From Comamonas antarctica (lineage in GTDB: Bacteria; Pseudomonadota; Gammaproteobacteria; Burkholderiales; Burkholderiaceae_C): DNA of 64,000 bases. The position numbers and the translations under genes were made by a program. The notes below the pieces were generated by a model. It ran no database searches, was not told where the DNA came from, and worked only from the letters and a program-made list of their open reading frames with translations. How positions within the stretch are numbered: position 1 is the first letter of the stretch; every line of letters starts with the position of its first letter. Where the stretch lies: the NCBI RefSeq assembly GCF_013363755.1, contig NZ_CP054841.1:578988-642987 (forward strand). Direction: 5' to 3'. Shown one piece after another: positions 1-9,999 of the stretch.

Positions 1-2
1 CA

Positions 3-875
3 CTGGCGCGCGCCGCGCATGCGCATGGCATTCCCTATGTGCTCAGCGGCGCCTCGCTCACGCGGCTGGAGAAGGTCGCGGCCGCGGCGCCGGGCATCTG
101 GTTCCAGGCCTACCTGCCGGGCGATCCGCGCGAGGTCCAGCGCCTGCTCGACCGCGCCGCGGCCGCGGGCATCGCCAACCTGGTGATCACCGTCGATATC
201 CCGGTGTCGGTGAGCCCGGACCGCTATGCGCGCTTTGGTTTCTCGTCGCCGCTGCGGCCATCGCTGGACATGCTGTGGCAAGGCGTGACCCATCCGCGCT
301 GGACCATCGGCACCTTCCTGCGCACGCTGGCCCAGCATGGCATGCCGCATCTGGAGAACTGGCGCGCCGACCGCGGCAATCCAGTGCTGTCCTCCACGCT
401 GCAAAAAGACGTCAGGAACCGCGACAACTTCACCTGGGACCATATCCGCGTGGCCCGCAGCCACTGGCAGGGCCGGCTCATCATCAAGGGCATCATGTGC
501 GGCGCCGACGCAGTGCAGGCCCGGGAGGCGGGCGCCGACGGCATCATCGTCTCCAACCATGGCGGGCGCCAGGCCGACAGCGTGGCCACGCCGCTGAGCG
601 TGCTGGCCGAGGTCGTCGAGGCGGCCCCGGGCCTGGTGGTGATGATGGATGGCGGCATTCGCCGCGGCGCGGATGTGCTCAAAGCGCTGGCACTGGGCGC
701 GCGCTGTGTGTTTGCGGGCCGGCCCTTCAACCTGGCGCTGGCCGCCGCTGGACAGCCGGGCGTCGAAACCGCGATCGCGCTGCTGCGCGACGAGCTGCAG
801 CGCAACCTCGCGCTGCTGGGGCTCAATCACCCCTACGAGATCGGCCCCACGCGGCTGCGCCGGCGTGCGCGCTGA
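3..875 (+). CDS. FMN-dependent alpha-hydroxy-acid dehydrogenase, 5'-truncated
   Basis: The reading frame is open to the left edge of the window, so this is the C-terminal part of a longer protein. A GTG lies at position 39 but is internal: family-typical sequence (HGIPYVLSGASLTRLE) precedes and spans it. The family (LldD, mandelate dehydrogenase, lactate monooxygenase, glycolate oxidase) oxidises 2-hydroxy acids to 2-oxo acids with FMN. The active-site signature SNHGGRQ, with its catalytic histidine, lies near base 552, followed by the FMN-phosphate loop MDGGIRRGADVLKALALGA and the GRP motif. The substrate cannot be told from this fragment. A lactate- or mandelate-type enzyme is equally possible. 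Confidence 0.93.
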   Translation: MARAAHAHGIPYVLSGASLTRLEKVAAAAPGIWFQAYLPGDPREVQRLLDRAAAAGIANLVITVDIPVSVSPDRYARFGFSSPLRPSLDMLWQGVTHPRWTIGTFLRTLAQHGMPHLENWRADRGNPVLSSTLQKDVRNRDNFTWDHIRVARSHWQGRLIIKGIMCGADAVQAREAGADGIIVSNHGGRQADSVATPLSVLAEVVEAAPGLVVMMDGGIRRGADVLKALALGARCVFAGRPFNLALAAAGQPGVETAIALLRDELQRNLALLGLNHPYEIGPTRLRRRAR

Positions 876-961
876 GGCGGCCAGCGCTGCGGCGCCAGGC
901 CTACAGCCGGATGCCGCCCTGTCCGAGGGCCGTTGCCGACGCGCTGGCGCATGCTCTGGGC

Positions 962-1402
962 ATGACGCAAGAGACGCCCAGCGACGCTGAATTCCAGCCT
1001 TTCATCGACGCGCAGCGCGGTGTGTTCGAGACCGCGCTGCAGGAGTTGCGCGCCGGACAAAAGCAGTCGCACTGGATGTGGTTCATCTTCCCCCAGCTCG
1101 ACGGCCTGGGCCGCAGCGCGATGGCGCGGCGCTTTGCCATCCACGATCTGGCGCAAGCCCGGCGCTATCTGCAGCACCCGCTGCTCGGCGCGCGGCTGAT
1201 CGCGGCGGCGCAAACCGCCCAGGCCGCATTGCAGCCCGGCACCGGCTTGCTGCATCTGTTCGGCGCCATCGACAGCCAGAAATTCATCTCCTGCATGACG
1301 CTTTTCCGCGCGGCTGCGGGTGAGGACTCGGTGTTTGCGCAGATCCTGCTGGGCCTGCAGGCCAGCGATGGCAAGACGCTGGAGCTGCTTGGCAGCCTAT
1401 AG
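962..1402 (+). CDS. DUF1810 family protein
   Basis: A 146-residue protein matching the DUF1810 family in length and pattern: the SHWMWFIFPQ motif near the N-terminus, LLHLFGAIDSQKFISCMTLF in the second half, and alternating alpha segments. The family is small, soluble and of unknown biochemical function; the name calprotectin-like is used for some members but I would not infer a role from it. The ATG at 962 gives the family's usual length. An earlier ATG at 910 would add 17 unlikely residues. It follows the hydroxy-acid dehydrogenase by about 90 bases on the same strand and converges on the HD gene. Confidence 0.85.
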   Translation: MTQETPSDAEFQPFIDAQRGVFETALQELRAGQKQSHWMWFIFPQLDGLGRSAMARRFAIHDLAQARRYLQHPLLGARLIAAAQTAQAALQPGTGLLHLFGAIDSQKFISCMTLFRAAAGEDSVFAQILLGLQASDGKTLELLGSL

Positions 1403-1440
1403 CGCTCGGGCCGTTGGCGGCACTTCACTGACGCTTGCGT

Positions 1441-2115
1441 TCAGCCTGGCCCGAGATCGCCTATAGCCGCCCGCAACTGTGCCACTTCCGCCGCGAGATT
1501 GCGCGCCGCTGCGCCAGCGAAGGCATTGCGCCCGCGCACCGTGTGGTACAGACCGGGTCCGGTGCGCAGAAAGGCTTCGAGCACCGCCAGCCGGCCGCGC
1601 AGGAACAGCGCCTCGGGCACATGCGCATACTCCTGGCGCACCTGCGCCTGGTATTGCGCGTAACGCTGCGGCGTCGCGCCAAGGATCGCCAGGTCGATGT
1701 CGACGATCAGCTTTTCATCCTCGGTGCGAGGCGTTGCGGCATGCTTGGTGACATCGATCAGCGCCACGATGGCCTGCGCCAGTTCTGGCCCTGCCTGCAT
1801 CTGCGCCAGCATTTCCCGGGCAATGCGCGCGCTCATGTCTTCATTGTCCGACCGCTTCGGGTCATACACCACGTCGTGGAAGAACAGCGCCAGGGCCACC
1901 GCCTTCGGCCAGTCCTGCACTCCGCGCCATGCGTGCAGAAGATCGAGGGATTCCAACAGGTGCTGGGTGGTGTGGTAGGCACGCTGCGGCTCGCTCCAGC
2001 CGGCCAGCACGCGCGCGAACAGTTGCGCCGACACGGCGGCCGGCAATGCCGGGCAACTGCGCGCCCAATAGGCCTGCAGCCGATTTACCGCGCTGCTTTC
2101 TTGCGGATGGTTCAT
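1441..2115 (-). CDS. Predicted metal-dependent HD-superfamily phosphohydrolase
   Basis: A 224-residue protein of the COG4339-type HD family. The N-terminal third carries the histidine motif YHTTQHLLESLD. The HD doublet lies in ALFFHDVVYD, and a C-terminal aspartate motif in VDIDLAILGA. These residues bind divalent metal in HD phosphohydrolases; the natural substrate is unknown. The ATG at 2115 is chosen over an in-frame ATG at 2133. It is convergent with the DUF1810 gene and divergent from the GFA-family gene, with starts less than 60 bases apart, so the two promoters must overlap. Confidence 0.85.
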   Translation of the reverse strand: MNHPQESSAVNRLQAYWARSCPALPAAVSAQLFARVLAGWSEPQRAYHTTQHLLESLDLLHAWRGVQDWPKAVALALFFHDVVYDPKRSDNEDMSARIAREMLAQMQAGPELAQAIVALIDVTKHAATPRTEDEKLIVDIDLAILGATPQRYAQYQAQVRQEYAHVPEALFLRGRLAVLEAFLRTGPGLYHTVRGRNAFAGAAARNLAAEVAQLRAAIGDLGPG

Positions 2116-2172
2116 CGCCGCATTGTGTCGCATGCACTGGCCGGCCGCGCCCGCTGCGGCGACAATGCCCGC

Positions 2173-2628
2173 ATGACGCAAAGCACCCAAGACTCCCGGC
2201 CGGTCTACCAGGCCGCCTGCCACTGCGGCAGTGTGCGTTTCAGCCTGCGGCTGGCCGACGGCCTGCGCAGCGCGCGCCGCTGCAACTGCTCGTACTGCCG
2301 CATGCGCGGCGCGGTCGCGGTCACGGTTCGGCTGGAGGACCTCGAGGTGCTGCAAGGCCAGGAATCGCTGGCGCTCTACCAGTTCCACACCGGCGAAGCC
2401 AAGCACCACTTCTGCGCACAGTGCGGCATCTACACCTTCCACCAGCGGCGCTCCTCGCCGGACCAGTACGGCGTCAACGTCGCCTGCATCGAAGGCATGA
2501 GCCCGTTTGACTTTGCCGAGGTGCCGGTCAGCGACGGCGTGCACCATCCCAAGGACCGTGCGGACGGCGCGGCGCCCCCTGCGGGCTGGCTGCGCTACGA
2601 AGCCAATCCCGCGGCGCGGAACAACTGA
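2173..2628 (+). CDS. GFA-family (glutathione-dependent formaldehyde-activating-like) protein
   Basis: A 151-residue protein with the zinc-cysteine pattern of the GFA / CENP-V family: CHCGSVRF near residue 17, CNCSYCRMRG near residue 38, and HHFCAQCGIYTFH near residue 78. These cysteines bind two zinc ions. The founding member adds glutathione to formaldehyde, but most single-domain bacterial homologues have no proven substrate, so only the fold is assigned. It is divergent from the HD phosphohydrolase. Confidence 0.88.
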   Translation: MTQSTQDSRPVYQAACHCGSVRFSLRLADGLRSARRCNCSYCRMRGAVAVTVRLEDLEVLQGQESLALYQFHTGEAKHHFCAQCGIYTFHQRRSSPDQYGVNVACIEGMSPFDFAEVPVSDGVHHPKDRADGAAPPAGWLRYEANPAARNN

Positions 2629-2739
2629 ACGGCCAATGCCCGCCGCCCGGCGCCCGCGCCCCAGGCCCGGGATAATCGCGGCTTTGCATTCCACCCGGGC
2701 GGCCTGGCCGGCCCGGGTGCATTTTTTCTGGAACGACAC

Positions 2740-3270
2740 ATGACAAGCATCACCGAGGACCTGCGCTTCGTGGGCATCGACGACGAAGGCTATGCGCAAG
2801 CCGTGGCCGCGGCCAGGAGCTTCCGGTATGGCGACGACCAGGCGGGCTTTGCCTTCACCGGCAAGGCCACGCTGATGTTCCAGCGCGAGGCACCCGAGTG
2901 GGAGCATGGCGCGTTCAGCAGCACGGTGCTGATCACCTTCATCGATCCGATCCAGGGCGCACCGGACGCGGAAGATGCGCAGGACGAAGACTTCCTGCGC
3001 GCGGTCAGCGACCGCGTGAATTTCCTGCACGTTCCGGTCGAGTGCCAGGACATGCAGGTCGACGACGTCTGGGGCATCGACTGCGAGTTTTTGATGTTTG
3101 CCCTGCCCCACCCCCAGGATGAAGGCGCCAGCGCCTGGCTGCTGGTTCCCGGACCCGGGCAGCGCACGGTCTCGTCGCGGCACACGGTGCAGGACTACCA
3201 GCTGGCGGAACTGAAGCGCGCCGCGGCCGAGCTGGGCCTCGATGGCTCCGAGGAACCCAAGCTGCGTTGA
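2740..3270 (+). CDS. Hypothetical protein, 176 aa
   Basis: I do not recognise a family. It is an acidic soluble protein without signal peptide or membrane segment. It has a tryptophan and aspartate rich centre (DVWGIDCEF near residue 108) and a basic C-terminal helix. Codon use matches its neighbours and an ATG starts it 111 bases after the GFA-family gene, so it is likely a real gene. It converges on the DOPA-dioxygenase-family gene. Confidence 0.7.
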   Translation: MTSITEDLRFVGIDDEGYAQAVAAARSFRYGDDQAGFAFTGKATLMFQREAPEWEHGAFSSTVLITFIDPIQGAPDAEDAQDEDFLRAVSDRVNFLHVPVECQDMQVDDVWGIDCEFLMFALPHPQDEGASAWLLVPGPGQRTVSSRHTVQDYQLAELKRAAAELGLDGSEEPKLR

Positions 3271-3301
3271 ACTCCCGGGCGGGGAACGCGGGCCGTGCGG
3301 C

Positions 3302-3655
3302 CTATGCGCCAAACCCCGCCAGTGCCAGCACATGCGGCCGGCCTATCCACAGCGCGCGGTCGCGGTGGTCGGTCAGCGCGTCGCCGGTGTTGGGATGCAG
3401 GAAGACATCGAGCGCGCCATGGTTCAGCGCCAGCCAGCCCACGACCTGCGCAAAATCTTCCAGACTGATGCGCAGCTGAAAACTCCACATTGGATGCGGC
3501 CCGACGGGACGCTCATGGAAGCGGCCGATATCGACCCGCGGCGCAAATGCCCGCGTCGCGGCTTCGCGCAAGGCCCAGGCCGCGTCCCGGCTCGACGCAT
3601 CGAAATAGACATGGGCATGCCAGTCCTGGATCTGGGTGGGGTTTAAAAAGTTCAT
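3302..3655 (-). CDS. DOPA 4,5-dioxygenase family protein
   Basis: A 117-residue protein with the family hallmarks WHAHVYFDA (residues 11-19), GRFHERPVGPHPMWSFQL (about 43-60) and a C-terminal HPNTGDALTDHRDRALWIG segment. The histidines are the presumed metal ligands of this small cupin-like extradiol-dioxygenase family, first described for fungal DOPA dioxygenase. Bacterial members are mostly uncharacterised. The length equals the family's usual length. An exact KorB-type operator palindrome lies about 110 bases upstream of its start. Confidence 0.88.
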   Translation of the reverse strand: MNFLNPTQIQDWHAHVYFDASSRDAAWALREAATRAFAPRVDIGRFHERPVGPHPMWSFQLRISLEDFAQVVGWLALNHGALDVFLHPNTGDALTDHRDRALWIGRPHVLALAGFGA

Positions 3656-3763
3656 GTTGCTCCATTGCCGCGCGCCCTGGGCGCAACCCGCCCCGGGCCC
3701 GAAGCGCATCGCTCGGTGGAAGCCGGATTTTCGCACTCCGCCCCCGCCCGTCGGACGCCAGAA

Positions 3764-3776
3764 TTTAGCCGCTAAA
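3764..3776. promoter_or_regulatory. KorB-type operator palindrome (exact)
   Basis: TTTAGCCGCTAAA is an exact match to the IncP KorB operator consensus TTTAGCSGCTAAA. It sits in the short intergenic region between two divergent genes, 67 bases before the start at 3843. A korB homologue is encoded at 54.5-55.6 kb. Binding is inferred from that pairing. Confidence 0.6.
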
Positions 3777-3842
3777 ATTTTTCGCGGCGGGGGCGGGAGG
3801 TCTTCGCCGACAATGGCGGCCCGGAAAATGAATGGATCAGCA

Positions 3843-4334
3843 ATGAGCACAGAACAACAAGCCACCGACTGGAATGCCTGGAGCCGCGAGGCCGTGGAGG
3901 CCATGGTGGCCGGCAATGCCCGCTGGCAGAGCGAGTTCGGTCTGCAAGGATCGCCCAAGTACCACTGGGACCTGGAAAGCGCCACATTGACGTTCGAAGG
4001 CACGCTGGGCCAGGTGCTGGCCACTGTATGCCTGGTGGGCACGACCAGTGCCAGCGAAGGCAGCTTTGTCTGGAGCTGGGCCAACGAGGCCATTCCACGC
4101 CAGCATGGCGCGGCGCTGGAGGTGGTGCATGACTTCGGCCGCGAAAACCAGCTGGCGCTGCTGACCACGCCGCGCATCCAGGGCGGGCGTCCCGAGGCCA
4201 CCGAGTGCCTGTGCATCGCCGGCCGCCTGCAGCGCGCCGTCGGCACCTTCATCGACCAGCAAGGCGACGTGACGCTGTACTTCACGCTGCTGCACCTGCG
4301 CATGGCGCCGGCCCAGGGCGAGTGGCTGCACTGA
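3843..4334 (+). CDS. Hypothetical protein, DUF6882-like
   Basis: A 163-residue soluble protein. The block FVWSWANEAIP (about residues 78-88) and the downstream acidic/hydrophobic pattern recall the DUF6882 family, whose function is unknown. No catalytic motif is evident. The ATG at 3843 is preferred; an in-frame ATG at 3825 is possible. An exact KorB operator lies just upstream, which could bring the gene under KorB control. It converges on the GST gene. Confidence 0.65.
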   Translation: MSTEQQATDWNAWSREAVEAMVAGNARWQSEFGLQGSPKYHWDLESATLTFEGTLGQVLATVCLVGTTSASEGSFVWSWANEAIPRQHGAALEVVHDFGRENQLALLTTPRIQGGRPEATECLCIAGRLQRAVGTFIDQQGDVTLYFTLLHLRMAPAQGEWLH

Positions 4335-4351
4335 ACCCGCGCTGATCGCTG

Positions 4352-5044
4352 TCAGGACCCCATCACTACCGGCCCGCCCTTTTGCAGCGCGCGCTGGTAG
4401 GCGGGCCGCTGCTGCATGCGCTCGCGATACGCCAGCAGATGCGGCCAGCCGGCGACATTGCCGCCGCGCGCCAGCGCCGCCTCGACCGCAAAGCTCATCT
4501 GGAAATCGGCCATGGTGAGGTGCTCGCCCGCGAACCAGCGCTGCTGCGCCAGATGTGCGTCCATGAACGCCAGCGCGGTCTGCACATTCGGATCGATGAG
4601 CTTTTGCGCGACCGTGGCGCACAGCGCGCGCGCCACCGGGCGCACGAAAAAAGGCATGGGCTGGTGCGGGATGGTGCTGAACACCAGTTTCATGACCAGC
4701 CAGTTCATCAGCGAGCCTTCGGCGTAATGCATCCAGAAGCGGCACTGCCGGTATTCTGGCGTGCCGCGCGCCGGCTCGAGATGCGCCAGTTCGGCAGGCG
4801 CCTGCGCCGCATGGCACTCGGCCAGGTACTCGATGATGGCGCCCGACTCGGCCACCACGGTGCTGCCGTCAGTGATCACCGGCGACTTGCCCAGCGGATG
4901 AATCGCCTTGAGCTCGGGCGGCGCCAGGCGGGTTTTCGGATCGCGCCGGTAGCGCTTGAGTTCATAGGGCACGCCCAGCTCTTCGAGCAGCCACAGGACG
5001 CGTTGCGAGCGCGAGGTTTCAAGATGGTGCACGGTCAACGTCAT
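4352..5044 (-). CDS. Glutathione S-transferase (first of two paralogues)
   Basis: A 230-residue GST. The N-terminal thioredoxin-like domain has TSRSQRVLWLLEELG at residues 10-24 and the glutathione-binding segment GKSPVITDGSTVVAESGAI with the conserved SPV and ES pairs. An all-helical C-terminal domain follows. The second GST at 40.7 kb shares the same core (SRSQR, DP.T.LAPPELKA, NPLGKSPVI/HPLGKSPVI), indicating paralogues. It probably conjugates glutathione to electrophiles in the cytoplasm; the substrate is unknown. Confidence 0.92.
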   Translation of the reverse strand: MTLTVHHLETSRSQRVLWLLEELGVPYELKRYRRDPKTRLAPPELKAIHPLGKSPVITDGSTVVAESGAIIEYLAECHAAQAPAELAHLEPARGTPEYRQCRFWMHYAEGSLMNWLVMKLVFSTIPHQPMPFFVRPVARALCATVAQKLIDPNVQTALAFMDAHLAQQRWFAGEHLTMADFQMSFAVEAALARGGNVAGWPHLLAYRERMQQRPAYQRALQKGGPVVMGS

Positions 5045-5143
5045 CGGGGTCTCCTCGGGTGATGGGCCAGTTTAGCCAACCGCACCGCTCGCCGCTTGCG
5101 GCGGGCACCAGCACCGTCGAGCGCCGCGCGCAGGCCGGATCCG

Positions 5144-5596
5144 CTATGACCTGCCGATCAGCAGCGAAACCACCCCGGCCGCAATCAGCGGCCCGACCGG
5201 CACGCCGCGGAAGAACGCCACGCCCAGGATCGTGCCGACCATCAGCCCGGCCACCACGCCCGGCTGCGCCGACATCAGCGTCACGCCGCGCCCGCCCAGC
5301 CACGCCACGAAAATGCCCACCAGGATCGCCACGCCCGACTTCCAGTGGGTGAAGGATTTGAGCAGGTCCATCGCCGGAATCTTGCCGCTGGCAATCGGCA
5401 CCATCACCGCCACCATCAGCAGGAAGATGCCGATATTGAGGCCATGCTTTTGCAGCCACGGAAAATACAGTGCCAGCGGCGAGACGCGGATCACGATCAG
5501 CACCACCATGGCGGCCGCCACGGTGTAATTGCCGGCAAACATGCTGAGCCCAGCCAGGGCCAGGAGAATGAGGACGATGGGTTCGAACAGAGACAT
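5144..5596 (-). CDS. DUF441 family membrane protein (YeaL type)
   Basis: A 150-residue protein made almost entirely of hydrophobic segments (four or five predicted membrane helices), with the family's glycine-rich pattern [18 protein letters not shown] in the middle and [18 protein letters not shown] at the C-terminus. E. coli YeaL is the type member; function unknown. The ATG at 5596 gives the usual length. Confidence 0.88.
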   Translation of the reverse strand: MSLFEPIVLILLALAGLSMFAGNYTVAAAMVVLIVIRVSPLALYFPWLQKHGLNIGIFLLMVAVMVPIASGKIPAMDLLKSFTHWKSGVAILVGIFVAWLGGRGVTLMSAQPGVVAGLMVGTILGVAFFRGVPVGPLIAAGVVSLLIGRS

Positions 5597-6302
5597 GACA
5601 GGACCGGGTGCCAGTGCAGGGACGGGTCGTTCAGTGGAAACCCGGATTTTGGCATTCCTGGCTGGAGCTTGGATTCCAGCGGGCAAAACTTTGGCTCGAT
5701 GTTGAGCGGATGGGTCGATTCAGGGGTGAGGTTCTGCAACAGGCTTCCATGTCGGGCTAGCGCTGCGTACAACGAGCTATTACTTACGTCCAATGCGCGG
5801 GCAATGAGTGGTGTTGCCAGCTTGATGGTTGAGTGCATAGAAGCATTGGGTAGACCACTGGACCTGCGGCCGGTGGCGAGGTCGGCTTTGCAGCGATTAC
5901 AGCCAGTCGCACAACAGCGCCGTTCTAAGGTAGATCAAAGTTGCTTTTGTCAGGCGTGTAGAGTGCGTTCGGCATTTAAAGCCGCCGCCATGGTATTCCT
6001 GCCGCTGTTGCATGTCATTGGCGCCAATCTGCAAGCTGACGATGATTCGTAGCGGAACGGCAGCGGTGAACTATCTGCCGCTGCGCACAGTCAGGTGCGA
6101 TGCATGCAGATCCCGCATTGGGTGGTCGGTTCGGATGGCAATGCAGATATCCCTGCACAGATTTTTGAGCTCGGAGTCTGGCAACAGTTCGGGCTCTGTT
6201 CTTTGTAGGCCTGCGCTGTGCATCGGTTCGGAAATTCACCCCATAAGCCCGTGCAATACTCGCCCTCGTAGGGTTGAAACCCCAAGCCCACGTTCGTAAT
6301 AC
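5597..6302. other. Intergenic region at left edge of the restriction-modification island
   Basis: About 700 bases without a convincing intact gene, visibly less GC-rich than the DNA to its left. It contains a probable serine-recombinase remnant (5716-5900, minus strand). Short frames elsewhere in it look random. It is likely the scarred left junction of the hsd island. Confidence 0.6.
5716..5900 (-). pseudogene. Possible remnant of a serine recombinase C-terminus
   Basis: The minus-strand frame reads ATGRRSSGLPNASM, then a helix-turn-helix-like stretch (LATPLIARALDVSNSSLYAAL). This resembles the GR-rich linker and terminal HTH of resolvases and invertases. The frame is closed by stops upstream and no catalytic domain is present, so only a fragment of about 60 residues could remain. 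This is a resemblance by eye, not a database match. Confidence 0.3.
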
Positions 6303-8627
6303 ATGACCCAAGAAACCAATAACCTCGCCGCTGACCTTTGGGCGCTGGCCGATCTGCTGCGCGGCGACTTCAAGCAAAGCCAATATGGCCGCGTCATCCT
6401 GCCCTTTGCGCTGCTGCGCCGCTTGGAGTGTGTGCTGGAAAGCAGCAAGCCCGCTGTGCTGGCCGAAGCCGCCAAGGTCGAGAAGATGGCGATTGCCGAA
6501 GAGGCCAAGGAAAAGCTGCTCCGGCGCGCCTCTGGCGGGCTGTCTTTTTTCAACACCTCGCCTATGGACCTCAGCACCCTCGGTGAGTCGGGCATCAAAG
6601 CCAATCTGGAACGCTACATCCAGTGCTTTTCCAAAGACGCCCGCGAGATTTTTGATCACTTCAAGTTTTCTGAATTCGTTAGTCTGCTGAACGACGCCAA
6701 CCTGCTCTACAAAGTGGTGCAAAAAGTCCGCACCATGGATCTGCACCCCAAGGTCGTTTCCAACCACGACATGGGGCTGGTGTTTGAAGAGCTGATCCGC
6801 AAGTTTGCCGAAAGCTCCAACGAGACGGCGGGCGAGCACTTCACCCCGCGTGACATCGTGCGCCTCACCACCTCGCTGGTATTCATGGAAGACGATGAAG
6901 CCCTCACCAAGCCCGGCATCATCCGCACCATTTACGACCCCACAGCGGGAACGGGCGGCTTTCTCTCGGCGGGCATGGAATATGTGCACGAGCTGAACCC
7001 ACAGGCCGTGATGCGCGCCTTTGGCCAGGAGCTGAACCCCGAGAGCTACGCCATCTGCAAGGCTGACATGCTTATCAAGGGGCAGGATGTCAGCAACATC
7101 AAGCTCGGCAACACGCTCTCCAACGACCACCTCTACGCCAGCAAGTTCGATTACATGCTCTCCAACCCGCCCTTTGGCGTGGACTGGAAAAAGATCGAAG
7201 GCGACATTACCGACGAACACACCCTCAAAGGCTTTGACGGCCGTTTTGGCCCCGGCCTGCCGCGGGTGTCCGATGGATCGCTGCTGTTTTTGCTGCATCT
7301 CATCAGCAAACTGCGCGATGTGAAGGACGGCGGCTCACGCATCGGCATCATCCTCAATGGCTCGCCGCTGTTCACTGGTGGCGCAGGCTCGGGCGAATCC
7401 GAAATCCGGCGCCATATTCTGGAAAGCGATCTGCTCGAAGCCATCGTCGCCCTGCCCACCGACATGTTCTACAACACCGGCATTGCCACCTATGTGTGGG
7501 TGCTGTCGAACAAAAAGCCTGCTGAGCGCAAAGGCAAGGTGCAGCTCATCAACGGCGCCAACCTCTGCGGCAAGATGCGCAAATCGCTGGGCAGCAAGCG
7601 CAATGTGATGGACGAGGCCGACATTGCCACCATCACCCGTTGCTTTGGCAGGTTTGAGGTGATCGAGACGCAGGCGCTCAACAAACTGGCGGAAGCCAAA
7701 AGCAACCGGGGCCGCCAAGCCGCCAACCCCAAGCCCGAAGGCGTCAAAACCTTTGCCAGCAAAATTTTTGCCACGCACGAGTTTGGCTACCGCCGCATCA
7801 CCATCGAGCGCCCCCTGCGCCTGTCGTGGCAGTTCAGCGATGAACGCATTGCCTGCCTGCGCTTTGAGTCTGGCGCGCTGAATGCAGCCATGCAGTGGGT
7901 CTACGCCGAGTACGGCCAGCCCTACTGGCAAGACGCTGCCGACTGCGACCTCTACGGCCAGCTGGACGACTACGCCGAAGAAATACGCGCCCACCTCAAG
8001 CGCCACTTTGCCGACCTCAAGGAAAAGCAGATCAAAGACCTGCTCGACGCCCGCACCTGGCTGGCACAAAAGGCGCTGTTGCTCAAGGCCCGCGCCCTGC
8101 AAAGCGCAATCGGCAGCGCCCAGCACGACGACTTCAATGCCTATAACGAAGCCATCAAGGGCGCCAGCAAAAAGGCAGGCATCACGCTCGATGCCAAAGA
8201 GAAAAAGCAGATCGCCGATGCCGTGAGCTGGAAGAGCCCAACCGCTGAAAAGGTGGTCAAGAAGGTGCATAAAGGCAAAGCCCATCCGCTCTACGGCCTG
8301 TTCGCCGTGAACCAGGAGGTCATCGAATACCAGGCCGATGGCGAGCTGCGCGATTTTGAAAACGTGGCCCTGGACCCCAGTCGCACCGTGAGCGAGAGCG
8401 TAGAGGCCTACTTCATCGCCGAAGTGCAGCCCCATGTGCCCGATGCGTGGATAGACGCCAGCAAGCGCGACGCCAAAGATGGCGAGATCGGTATCGTCGG
8501 CTATGAAATTCCGTTCAACCGCCACTTTTACCAGTACCAGCCGCCACGGCCGTTGGAAGAGATAGATGCCGACTTGGACGCCGTGAGCGCCGAGATCATG
8601 GCGCTGCTGCGTGAGGTGCATTCGTGA
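6303..8627 (+). CDS. hsdM: Type I restriction-modification system, DNA methyltransferase subunit HsdM
   Basis: A 774-residue adenine-N6 methyltransferase subunit. The N-terminal HsdM_N helical domain ([14 protein letters not shown]) is followed by the methylase domain. That domain has [12 protein letters not shown] near residue 178, the SAM-binding motif DPTAGTGGF near residue 217, and the catalytic NPPFGVDW near residue 289. The C-terminal third is longer than in short HsdM proteins and lysine-rich. With HsdS it forms the modification enzyme; with HsdR the restriction complex. Its last four bases overlap the hsdS start (GTGA), indicating translational coupling. Confidence 0.97.
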   Translation: MTQETNNLAADLWALADLLRGDFKQSQYGRVILPFALLRRLECVLESSKPAVLAEAAKVEKMAIAEEAKEKLLRRASGGLSFFNTSPMDLSTLGESGIKANLERYIQCFSKDAREIFDHFKFSEFVSLLNDANLLYKVVQKVRTMDLHPKVVSNHDMGLVFEELIRKFAESSNETAGEHFTPRDIVRLTTSLVFMEDDEALTKPGIIRTIYDPTAGTGGFLSAGMEYVHELNPQAVMRAFGQELNPESYAICKADMLIKGQDVSNIKLGNTLSNDHLYASKFDYMLSNPPFGVDWKKIEGDITDEHTLKGFDGRFGPGLPRVSDGSLLFLLHLISKLRDVKDGGSRIGIILNGSPLFTGGAGSGESEIRRHILESDLLEAIVALPTDMFYNTGIATYVWVLSNKKPAERKGKVQLINGANLCGKMRKSLGSKRNVMDEADIATITRCFGRFEVIETQALNKLAEAKSNRGRQAANPKPEGVKTFASKIFATHEFGYRRITIERPLRLSWQFSDERIACLRFESGALNAAMQWVYAEYGQPYWQDAADCDLYGQLDDYAEEIRAHLKRHFADLKEKQIKDLLDARTWLAQKALLLKARALQSAIGSAQHDDFNAYNEAIKGASKKAGITLDAKEKKQIADAVSWKSPTAEKVVKKVHKGKAHPLYGLFAVNQEVIEYQADGELRDFENVALDPSRTVSESVEAYFIAEVQPHVPDAWIDASKRDAKDGEIGIVGYEIPFNRHFYQYQPPRPLEEIDADLDAVSAEIMALLREVHS

Positions 8628-9964
8628 ATCGGTACAAGGCTTATCCGGAGTATGAAAAATCAAAACTCCAATGGGCAGACAGAACACCAAAGCACTGGAA
8701 TTCTGTACATCTTCGCTGGATTGCAAAACTATATGCCGGAGGTACGCCATCCAAGGCTATTGAGGAGTATTGGGAAAATGGGTCAGTTCCTTGGATTAAT
8801 TCTGGCGAAGTAAATCAAGGCCTAATTTCGGAAGTATCAACCTACATTACAGAAGCTGCCTACAAAAACAGCAGTGCGAAATGGATTCCTAAAAATGCAC
8901 TGGTGATGGCGCTTGCGGGGCAGGGAAAAACGAAAGGAATGATTGCGCAGCTTGCAATAGATGCAACATGCAATCAGTCTATGGCTGCCATCGTTTCTCA
9001 AGACTTACAGAGTTCACGTTATTTATTCTGGTGGTTGCACTCAAACTACCAGAACATCAGAAACATGGCCGGAGGCGACCTTCGAGATGGCCTAAATTTA
9101 GAGTTATTGGGCGATATAGGTTGTCCGATTCCAAATGTAGAAGAACAGTTGTCCATCGCCGCCTTCCTCGACCACGAAACGGCGAAGATTGATGCCTTGA
9201 TCGAGAAGCAGCAGTGGTTGATTGAGTTGCTCAAGGAAAAGCGCCAAGCCGTCATCAGCCACGCCGTCACCAAAGGCCTCAACCCCAACGCCCCGATGAA
9301 AGACTCTGGCGTGGAGTGGCTAGGTGAAGTGCCTGCGCATTGGGGAATGACAAAATTTCACTATAAGATTGACTTACTCGAAGGGCCGGGGATTTTGGCG
9401 AATGACTTTCACGATGAGGGCGTGCCTCTATTGCGCATACAAAATGTGAAAGATAAGTTTGTAAGTAGAGACTACAAAACCTATCTATCCCCATCTAAAG
9501 TTCGAGCAAAGTGGGAGCACTTCCGAGTCGCGCAAGGCGATTTAATTATTAGCTGTAGTGCAACCACTGGTCTCGTATCTGAGGTTGGGGAAGACACAGT
9601 TGGGGCTGTCCCTTACACCGGCTTGATAAGACTGCGTCCACAAGTTAAGGCTTCCATCACCAAAGAATTCATTCGCTGTCTTGTTCAATCAGACCTTTTC
9701 TTTGAGCAAATAAAGCTACTCCAGTCAGGATCAACGATTCAGCATTTCGGGCCATACCATCTGCAGCAGATGCACATCACATTGCCTGCGCTTACTGAGC
9801 AAAATGAAATTGCAAAAGCCGTCAAAGAAAAAACAGCTCGTCTCGACAAACTAATTTCTATTGCAGATCAGCAAATTGAGCTCATGCAAGAACGCCGCAC
9901 CGCTCTAATCTCCGCCGCCGTCACCGGCAAGATCGATGTGCGCGACTGGCAAGCCGCCGCCTGA
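8624..9964 (+). CDS. hsdS: Type I restriction-modification system, specificity subunit HsdS
   Basis: A 446-residue specificity subunit starting at a GTG that overlaps the hsdM stop. It has the usual two-fold layout: target-recognition domain 1 (about 20-165), a coiled conserved region ([20 protein letters not shown]), target-recognition domain 2 opening with [13 protein letters not shown], and a second coiled region ([17 protein letters not shown]). Each TRD reads half of a bipartite target; the target cannot be predicted. The DNA is markedly more AT-rich than either neighbour, especially within the TRDs, as expected for exchanged recognition modules. Confidence 0.95.
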   Translation: MNRYKAYPEYEKSKLQWADRTPKHWNSVHLRWIAKLYAGGTPSKAIEEYWENGSVPWINSGEVNQGLISEVSTYITEAAYKNSSAKWIPKNALVMALAGQGKTKGMIAQLAIDATCNQSMAAIVSQDLQSSRYLFWWLHSNYQNIRNMAGGDLRDGLNLELLGDIGCPIPNVEEQLSIAAFLDHETAKIDALIEKQQWLIELLKEKRQAVISHAVTKGLNPNAPMKDSGVEWLGEVPAHWGMTKFHYKIDLLEGPGILANDFHDEGVPLLRIQNVKDKFVSRDYKTYLSPSKVRAKWEHFRVAQGDLIISCSATTGLVSEVGEDTVGAVPYTGLIRLRPQVKASITKEFIRCLVQSDLFFEQIKLLQSGSTIQHFGPYHLQQMHITLPALTEQNEIAKAVKEKTARLDKLISIADQQIELMQERRTALISAAVTGKIDVRDWQAAA

Positions 9965-9999
9965 CGGCCTTCATCCACACAGCCCCACCTCTCCCGACC

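Noticed and set aside
2116..3333. A long N-terminal extension of the HD phosphohydrolase frame
   Set aside because: It runs antisense to two supported plus-strand genes; only the last 224 codons match the HD family.
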